Shown: one piece after another, positions 1-6,759 of the stretch
Layout of the letters: each line of letters starts with the position of its first letter
Numbering within the stretch: the stretch's first letter is position 1
Assembly: GCA_903929065.1 (NCBI GenBank)
Contig: CAIYTJ010000515.1
Span: 1 to 10,559, forward strand
Length of the DNA: 10,559 bases
Direction of reading: 5' to 3'
From: an uncultured Bacteroidales bacterium
GTDB taxonomy: Bacteria; Bacteroidota; Bacteroidia; Bacteroidales; Paludibacteraceae
The notes under the pieces: generated by a model
Databases searched by the model: none
Seen by the model: the letters and a program-made list of their open reading frames with translations, nothing else
What the model was told of the DNA's origin: nothing
Program-made: the position numbers and the translations under genes

Positions 1-1
1 A

Positions 2-2695
2 ACTGCTGATGCACATAATCAGTTTGACATATTGAAAATGCAGTATTTAGGACCACAGACTGATATTGTGGAAGCAGAAAATGCATTTATAAAATGGAAT
101 GAAGCCATCAAAGAAAATCAAAAATTATTTGATTCCGGTCAATTTGAAAGTGCAAAAAACAATTTACTTTACTTTGGGCAGGTTGGAATTAAGCAGGAAG
201 TAATGAGCAAAGAAATTAAGGATATTGACGATTTTGCCACACAAAAAGCCCAGTTCCTTTATCAAAACTCTCAAGATATCGCCCAAAGTCTGAACACTCA
301 GTTGTTTGTAATTATCGCTATCATTCTGGTGTTGATGATTGTTTTAGATTTTGGGTTGTATGGTTTAATTCAAAATCCGATTAAAGAATTGTCCGATAGT
401 GCCAGACGATTCAGGGATGGTGATATGTCAGCACGAAGTCAGATTGATTCCAACAATGAATTCGGAGAATTATCCAACTCATTCAACAGCATGTTTCAAA
501 GCGTACAGACTACCACAGAACTGAATAAAAAGACCGCTGCTTTGGCCGAATTAATGCTATTAGTTGAAGATCCGAAAAACTTTTTCGTATCAATTCTTCC
601 TGCCATTGCCGGTTTTACGAATTCTCAAATGGCTGCGGTTTACTTACTTAGTAACGATAAAAAACAATTTGAGCACTATCACTCATTTGGCATGGAAAAT
701 CAAGCCAGACAGGCATTTGCTGCAGATAATTTTGAAGGCGAATTTGGTTCTGTGCTTTCTTCGAAAAAGATTCAGACCATATCGAGAATACCCAAAGACA
801 CCCGTTTTATATTTCATACGGTAAGCGGAAAGTTGGTTCCACGCGAAATAATTACTATTCCGGTTCTGTCAGGAAAGGAAGTGGTAGCCATTATTTCACT
901 GGCCAGCATACGTACCTATACTCCTCAATCCGAGTTGCTTATTCATAATGTTCAACACACACTTAGTGCGCGTGTTGAAGGAATAATTGCCTATGTTCGT
1001 TTACAGGAATTATCTGCAAAACTGGAACTGCAAAACAGAGAGCTTGAAACTCAAAAAACAGAACTATTTGCCCAATCTACTGAATTGACTGAACAAAACA
1101 GGGAATTGGAAACACAAAAAAATCAACTAAATGAAGCCAACCGACTAAAGACAAATTTCCTTTCGAATATGAGCCATGAGCTTCGAACGCCGCTTAATTC
1201 GGTTATCGCATTGTCCGGAGTTTTAAACCGCAGGTTGATGAACAAAATTCCGGCCGACGAATACAGTTACATTGAGGTGATTGAGCGTAATGGAAAGCAT
1301 TTACTTTCGCTGATTAATGATGTGCTTGACATTTCCCGCATTGAAGCAGGACATGAAGACATCGAAATTTCTAAATTCAGTGTCAATGATTTGGTTGCTG
1401 ATCTACAAAACATGATTCAGCCGCAGGCAAAGCTAAAAAATATTGAATTGAAACTGAAAGAAAACGACAAAGAGGTTTTTATAAACAGTGACATTTCGAA
1501 ATGCCGCCATATTATGCAGAATCTGATTGGAAATGCTGTGAAATTTACCGAAAAGGGGAAAGTGGAAATTGAAGTTTTGCAAAAAGAAGATCATATTGAA
1601 ATCAGCGTTGTTGATTCCGGCATTGGTATTTCTGACAACAATATAGCTCATATTTTTAATGAATTCAGACAGGCCGATGCCACCACTTCCCGTCGGTATG
1701 GAGGAACAGGACTTGGACTGGCCATTGCTAAGAAATATGCAAATTTATTGGGTGGAACTATTTCGGTAAAAAGCACACCGGATATAGGTTCAACATTTAC
1801 GCTTATTTTGCCTCTAAAATACAATGAAGAGAATAAGATAGTTGAAACAAAAACTGATTTTCATGAAATTAAGCCTCTTATACCTCTTCTACCGGCAAAA
1901 CCGGATAGTTCAAAATCAATCTTATTAGTAGATGATAGCGAGCCGGCACTTATTCAGCTACGCGATATATTAGAGCAGGCAAATTATAGAATTCTGGAAG
2001 CACATAATGGCTCTGAAGCTTTAGGAATTATTTCTGCCAACATTCCGGATGCTATCATTTTAGATTTAATGATGCCCGAAATAGATGGTTTCCAGGTGTT
2101 GGAAACTATCCGTAATGCCGAATCGACAGCTAATATTCCCGTTTTGATTCTTACAGCTAAACAACTGACAAAAGAGGATCTCAAGTTTTTAAAACGAAAT
2201 AATGTTCATCAATTAATACAAAAAGGAGATGTGAACAGGGCTGAATTATTAAAAACAGTGACCGATCTGGTATTTGTTGATACACCGGAACAAGTAGTTA
2301 CAAAAGTAACGCTTCAAAAAATTAAAGGTAAGCCGAACGTATTAATCGTTGAAGATAATCCGGACAATATGACCACCGTCAAAGCATTACTTGGTGACAA
2401 GTTTAGAATTTTTGATGCAAAAGACGGAAATGAAGGCATAAAAATGGCCAAAAAACATATTCCGCACCTGATTTTAATGGATATTGCCCTGCCTGATATT
2501 GATGGAATAGAAGCTTTTAAAACGATACGACGTACCGGTGAATTAAGTCACATACCGGTTATTGCTCTCACGGCCAGTGCCATGACTTCGGAACGTGAAA
2601 CCATTCTGTCGCACGGTTTCGATGCGTATATTGCAAAACCTATTGATGATAATGATTTTTTCAGCACAATTGATCGCGTATTATATGGAAAATAA
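2..2695 (+). CDS. Membrane hybrid histidine kinase with GAF and two C-terminal receiver domains (5' end cut off)
   Basis: Hybrid sensor kinase that should autophosphorylate on a histidine in response to an extracytoplasmic and/or GAF-sensed signal. The frame is open to the window edge, so the true start lies upstream and the TTG at 32 is not the start. Numbering the 897 visible residues from base 2: helical, probably periplasmic, segment to about 100, resembling four-helix-bundle (4HB_MCP-like) sensors; transmembrane helix 101-123; HAMP 124-172; GAF about 180-330; coiled coil 335-382; HisKA with His392 in SHELRTPLN; HATPase about 495-605 with DSGIGI and GGTGLGL boxes; REC1 639-755 (acidic pair D644/D645, acceptor D688, T718, K741 followed by Gly instead of the usual Pro); REC2 778-897 (E784/D785, acceptor D827, T857, K879-Pro). 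All key catalytic residues are present. No HPt domain and no DNA-binding domain are visible. The stop overlaps the start of the next kinase, so the two are probably co-translated. The domain assignment is firm; the ligand and phosphotransfer partner are unknown. Confidence 0.93.
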   Translation, partial: TADAHNQFDILKMQYLGPQTDIVEAENAFIKWNEAIKENQKLFDSGQFESAKNNLLYFGQVGIKQEVMSKEIKDIDDFATQKAQFLYQNSQDIAQSLNTQLFVIIAIILVLMIVLDFGLYGLIQNPIKELSDSARRFRDGDMSARSQIDSNNEFGELSNSFNSMFQSVQTTTELNKKTAALAELMLLVEDPKNFFVSILPAIAGFTNSQMAAVYLLSNDKKQFEHYHSFGMENQARQAFAADNFEGEFGSVLSSKKIQTISRIPKDTRFIFHTVSGKLVPREIITIPVLSGKEVVAIISLASIRTYTPQSELLIHNVQHTLSARVEGIIAYVRLQELSAKLELQNRELETQKTELFAQSTELTEQNRELETQKNQLNEANRLKTNFLSNMSHELRTPLNSVIALSGVLNRRLMNKIPADEYSYIEVIERNGKHLLSLINDVLDISRIEAGHEDIEISKFSVNDLVADLQNMIQPQAKLKNIELKLKENDKEVFINSDISKCRHIMQNLIGNAVKFTEKGKVEIEVLQKEDHIEISVVDSGIGISDNNIAHIFNEFRQADATTSRRYGGTGLGLAIAKKYANLLGGTISVKSTPDIGSTFTLILPLKYNEENKIVETKTDFHEIKPLIPLLPAKPDSSKSILLVDDSEPALIQLRDILEQANYRILEAHNGSEALGIISANIPDAIILDLMMPEIDGFQVLETIRNAESTANIPVLILTAKQLTKEDLKFLKRNNVHQLIQKGDVNRAELLKTVTDLVFVDTPEQVVTKVTLQKIKGKPNVLIVEDNPDNMTTVKALLGDKFRIFDAKDGNEGIKMAKKHIPHLILMDIALPDIDGIEAFKTIRRTGELSHIPVIALTASAMTSERETILSHGFDAYIAKPIDDNDFFSTIDRVLYGK

Positions 2696-5600
2696 AAAAA
2701 TAAAAATTCTCGCCATCGATGATAATTTCGACAACCTGATAACACTTCAGGCATTGATAGTGGAGTCTTTTCCAACTGCAGAAATTATATTGGCATTGAA
2801 CGGGAAGGAAGGACTGGCGTTAGCAGCATCAGAAGACCCGGATGTAATACTTCTGGACATTGTTATGCCTGAAATGGATGGATATGAAGTCTGTCGGAAA
2901 TTAAAATCAGATACAAAACTCAGCGAAATTCCGGTTGTTTTTGTAACTGCACTGAAGGGCGATAAAGAAAGCAGAATCAACTGTTTGGAAGCCGGAGCTG
3001 AGGCGTTTTTGTCGAAACCAATTGACCAAAGCGAATTAATAGCACAAATTCGTGTTATGATTAAAATTAAAGCTATAAACAGTCAACGAATTGGTGAAAA
3101 TGTACGACTTTCAACTTTAGTAGAAGAGAGAACTAAACAGCTAAACAGCACTCATACAGCCACATTGAATCTGATGGAAGATTTGAAAAGTGAAAATATA
3201 GCACGGCAAAAATCGGAAGATGCACTTAAAGCCAGCGAATCACTTTACCGGTCATTGTTAGATGCTTCACCAGACACAATTGCTGTTACTGACATTACCG
3301 GCAAAATTCAAATGGTTTCGCCAAATGGTTTAAAATTAATAGGATATAAAACTGAAGCAGAACTAATAGGAAAATATTTAGGTGAATTTTTGGTTCCGGA
3401 AGATGTAGAACGAGCCATTAAGAATATCAAATATATGTTTGATGGAATTTTTAATGGTCCTGAGGAATACAGAATAATTCGTGGAGAAGGTTGGGTAGAT
3501 GTTGAAATTAATGCTGAGTTTGTAAAAGATGAAAATGGAAATCCAACCCGAATTGTATTTGCAATTCGTGATATTACTGAACGAAAAATCAGTCAGCAAG
3601 CATTGATTGACAGCGAAGAAAAATATCGTTTTATGACAGAACATACCAGCGATGTTCTTTGGCACATGGATTATAACTTTTGTTTTGATTACGTTAGTCC
3701 GGCAATAGAGCGAATGCAGGGTTATAAACCAGAAGAACTGATTGGAAAGTCAATTTACAGCCTTTTAAATGAGGATGGAATCAGACATATTGAAGAGGAA
3801 GTTTCAAAGGTAAGAAGTAAGTTGGAAGCAGGTAACCTGGAACCCGAAATGCAATTTGAATACGAATCCATTTGCAAAGATGGAAGTTGGATTTGGGTAG
3901 AAGTAAATGTGACAATTCAGTTGAACGAAGAAATGAAACCTTCCGGATTTCATGGAATTACCCGAAATATAACGGAACGTAAAAAAGTAGAAGAATCGTT
4001 ACGCGAAAGCGAAATTAAATATTTCAACCTTTACAGTTTATTCCGGTTAATGAGCGATACTATGCCCGATATGATGTGGGCAAAAGATACTGAAGGCAAG
4101 TTTACATTCACCAATAAAGCATTTTGTGATAATCTGTTAGGAGCAATTGATATTTATGAACCAATTGGTAAAACAGATGCTTTCTTTATGAACCGCGAAA
4201 GAAAATCGCATCCCGAAAATCCTGACTGGCATACATTTGGTGAGTGTTGTGCAAATTCAGATTACGAAACTTTTACCGGGCAAAAAACAATACAGTTTGA
4301 CGAATTTGGCACTGTTAAAGGAAAATTCATTTATCTCGATGTTCATAAAGCCCCATTGTTTAACAGCCGGAATGAAATCATAGGATTAGTGGGCACAGCC
4401 CGTGATATAACTGCCCGTAAACAAATTGAAAATGATCTGGAATCCAGCCGATTAGAACTTCAAACTATTTATGATAATGCACCGGTAATGATGTGTGTTG
4501 TGGACGAGAAAAGAAGAATTCAATTTGCCAATAAAGCTTTTACTGCCTTAACAGGTTTTACGGAGGAAATGATAGTTGGTGGCGTTTTGGGCGGCGTAAT
4601 TGGATGTATAAATTCTTTTGACAACGTTAAGGGTTGCGGTTATGGACCAAAATGTGGTTCCTGCAAGCTGCGTATTGCCATGGATCAAACTCATAAAACA
4701 GGTATTGGAGTAACTAATATTGAATATAATTCTACCCTGAAAATCGGAGGTAAAAGTGCCGAAGTTTATTTACTTGGTTCTACTGCTTTAATCAAATCGA
4801 ATAAAAATGAAAGTTTACTGCTGTGTTTGCACGATATAACAGATCGTAAACATGCTGAAGAAGGATTGCAAAAGAGTGAAAATTTACTTCGAACCTTTAT
4901 TGACAATTCACCTTTCGAAATTTGGGCGAGAAACAAAGAAAATATTGGTATTCTCGAAAACAAAAAACTGGTAGATCATTATGGATCTATAATTGGTCAA
5001 ACACCTCATTCTGACACGAGAATTGATAAAAAAATAGCGAATCAGTGGCAGCAAATTAACGACCGGGTTTTTGCCGGAGAAATCATCGATGAAGAATATG
5101 AATTTGAAATACAAGGTCAAAATCGCAGTTATCAGCAAATTGTTTTTCCAATCATAGAAGCCGGTACAACAGTAGGTATCGCTGGATTTAATATTGACAT
5201 TACCGATAAGAAAATAGTAGAAGAAAAAATCAGGGAAACTAATGTCAGGCTTGAACTTGCCATGCAAATTTCGAATATGTCCTGGTGGGAAATGGATATT
5301 TTAACGGGTGACGTACATTTTGGTATCAAAAAAACTGAAATGATTGGATTTCCGCCCGAGAAATTTACACATTATAAAGATTTTATGGAACTGGTACATC
5401 CCGATGATTATGACAATGCAATGAATTCGATGCGGAATTATTTGTATGGAAATGCTGAAAAATATGAAACAGAATATAGAATATTAACTTCTACAGGAGA
5501 TTATAAATGGTTTTATGATATTGGTTCAGTTTCTAAAAGGGATGAAAATGGAAAACCACTAACCGTATCGGGTTTGGTAATTGACGTGACTTACCGCAAA

Positions 5601-6746
5601 GATGCTGAAAAAGAATTAGCCGAACAGAAACGATTTTTTGAACAGATGTTTATGCAATCGTCCTTAAGTACTCAAATTCTTGACAAAGATGGATGGTGTG
5701 AGCGGATTAACCCGAAGTTAAGCGAAATATTTGGAGTCCAGCCTGAATTTATTGAAGGAAATGTGTATAATATTTTTAAGGATGCCGAAATCATTCGAAA
5801 AGGGATTGATCATAAACTGAAAAAAGTATTTAAAGAAGGGAAGAGCATCGAATGGGAAGTTTTATTTGATATTGGAAAAGCAGCAGATTCTCAGAATATT
5901 CATGTTGATGAAAAGAAAAAAGTATGGTACAGCAATTGGGCTTATCCGATACTTGACCAAAATAATGAAATATCCCATGTGATTATTCAACACAGCGATA
6001 TTTCAGACAGAAAAGCGGCTGAAAAAGCATTGTCGGAAACTCAGGAACAATTAAAGAAGTTTGCTGCCCATCTTCAAAATATCAGGGAAGATGAACGAAG
6101 TTTACTGGCACGCGAAATTCACGATGATTTAGGTCAGATTTTAATAGCTATGAAAATAGACTTGGGATTATTGAAGCAAAATGTGCTTAAAGTAATACCT
6201 AAAAAAGAATTCGATAAATATAAAGTGAAATTCGAAGAACTCTACAAGCTGGTTGACGACACACTGAAATCAGCTCGTCGGATAATGACCGATTTGCGGC
6301 CTGAAGTGCTTGATTTACTCGGATTTGTAGAAACAGTAAATCAGCATCTTAAAAGTTATCAGGAGCGTAACAAAATTAATTGTAAGTTTATAAACCATTC
6401 TGAAGGTCTTTTCCTAAATAATCAACAGTCGGTGGCAATGTATCGAATTGTTCAGGAATCGCTAAATAATATTTCAAAACATGCGAAAGCAACCGAAGTT
6501 AATATACTTCTTGCTCAGTATGAAGGTAACCTGATATTGGAAATTGCCGATAATGGAGTTGGTTTTGATACCAAAGACAAAAAGCATTTGGATTCATATG
6601 GTTTATTGGGGATGAAAGAGCGGGTTTTCCTTTTGGAAGGTGAACTTAGCATAAATTCCCAAAAAGGGAAAGGAACAATTGTTAGAGTTGTAATGCCGCA
6701 GAAACACTTATTAAAAGAAAACTTAATAGATTTTGATCAGAATTAA
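2685..6746 (+). CDS. Giant soluble REC - multi-PAS - HisKA_3 sensor histidine kinase
   Basis: Predicted cytoplasmic kinase of 1353 residues; no membrane helix or signal peptide is visible. ATG 2685 is chosen because it gives MENKKIKILAIDDN, a normal REC beginning; the frame opens further upstream but only inside the preceding gene. Order: REC 5-125 (D12/D13, acceptor D58, T88, K111-Pro); coiled-coil linker 126-190; seven PAS-like modules ending at the typical D-I-T-x-R-K linkers near 301, 433, 579, 722, 843, 972 and 1110; HisKA_3 about 1124-1230 with phospho-acceptor His1146 in REIHDDLGQ; HATPase about 1246-1338 with NNISKH, DNGVGFD and GLLGMKERV. The DxxxQ motif (D1147-Q1151) after the histidine is linked in NarX-type kinases to phosphatase activity. 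The fourth PAS carries Cys641, Cys651, Cys657 and Cys660. Its transmitter closely matches that of the next gene, and its likely target is the NarL-type regulator at 9635. The N-terminal REC suggests control by another phosphodonor, possibly the hybrid kinase just upstream (inference). Signals sensed are unknown. Confidence 0.95.
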   Translation: MENKKIKILAIDDNFDNLITLQALIVESFPTAEIILALNGKEGLALAASEDPDVILLDIVMPEMDGYEVCRKLKSDTKLSEIPVVFVTALKGDKESRINCLEAGAEAFLSKPIDQSELIAQIRVMIKIKAINSQRIGENVRLSTLVEERTKQLNSTHTATLNLMEDLKSENIARQKSEDALKASESLYRSLLDASPDTIAVTDITGKIQMVSPNGLKLIGYKTEAELIGKYLGEFLVPEDVERAIKNIKYMFDGIFNGPEEYRIIRGEGWVDVEINAEFVKDENGNPTRIVFAIRDITERKISQQALIDSEEKYRFMTEHTSDVLWHMDYNFCFDYVSPAIERMQGYKPEELIGKSIYSLLNEDGIRHIEEEVSKVRSKLEAGNLEPEMQFEYESICKDGSWIWVEVNVTIQLNEEMKPSGFHGITRNITERKKVEESLRESEIKYFNLYSLFRLMSDTMPDMMWAKDTEGKFTFTNKAFCDNLLGAIDIYEPIGKTDAFFMNRERKSHPENPDWHTFGECCANSDYETFTGQKTIQFDEFGTVKGKFIYLDVHKAPLFNSRNEIIGLVGTARDITARKQIENDLESSRLELQTIYDNAPVMMCVVDEKRRIQFANKAFTALTGFTEEMIVGGVLGGVIGCINSFDNVKGCGYGPKCGSCKLRIAMDQTHKTGIGVTNIEYNSTLKIGGKSAEVYLLGSTALIKSNKNESLLLCLHDITDRKHAEEGLQKSENLLRTFIDNSPFEIWARNKENIGILENKKLVDHYGSIIGQTPHSDTRIDKKIANQWQQINDRVFAGEIIDEEYEFEIQGQNRSYQQIVFPIIEAGTTVGIAGFNIDITDKKIVEEKIRETNVRLELAMQISNMSWWEMDILTGDVHFGIKKTEMIGFPPEKFTHYKDFMELVHPDDYDNAMNSMRNYLYGNAEKYETEYRILTSTGDYKWFYDIGSVSKRDENGKPLTVSGLVIDVTYRKDAEKELAEQKRFFEQMFMQSSLSTQILDKDGWCERINPKLSEIFGVQPEFIEGNVYNIFKDAEIIRKGIDHKLKKVFKEGKSIEWEVLFDIGKAADSQNIHVDEKKKVWYSNWAYPILDQNNEISHVIIQHSDISDRKAAEKALSETQEQLKKFAAHLQNIREDERSLLAREIHDDLGQILIAMKIDLGLLKQNVLKVIPKKEFDKYKVKFEELYKLVDDTLKSARRIMTDLRPEVLDLLGFVETVNQHLKSYQERNKINCKFINHSEGLFLNNQQSVAMYRIVQESLNNISKHAKATEVNILLAQYEGNLILEIADNGVGFDTKDKKHLDSYGLLGMKERVFLLEGELSINSQKGKGTIVRVVMPQKHLLKENLIDFDQN

Positions 6747-6759
6747 ACGTAATAATGCC

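Noticed and set aside
32..34. TTG at 32 as the start of the hybrid kinase
   Set aside because: The frame remains open to base 2, and the extracytoplasmic sensor plus the expected first membrane helix are missing, so the gene is truncated by the window.
564..824. Plus-strand 86-codon frame in gene 1
   Set aside because: It lies out of frame inside the GAF-coding region, with no domain or independent start signal.
2595..2684. Thirty extra N-terminal residues for the REC-PAS kinase
   Set aside because: They lie wholly within the conserved REC2 coding of gene 1, have no REC homology, and ATG 2685 gives a standard REC start.
4908..5267. Minus-strand open frame of 119 codons, the longest antisense frame
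   Set aside because: It is fully inside a well-conserved PAS-coding region, has no recognisable domain or ribosome binding site, and fits the shadow of an AT-rich coding frame.
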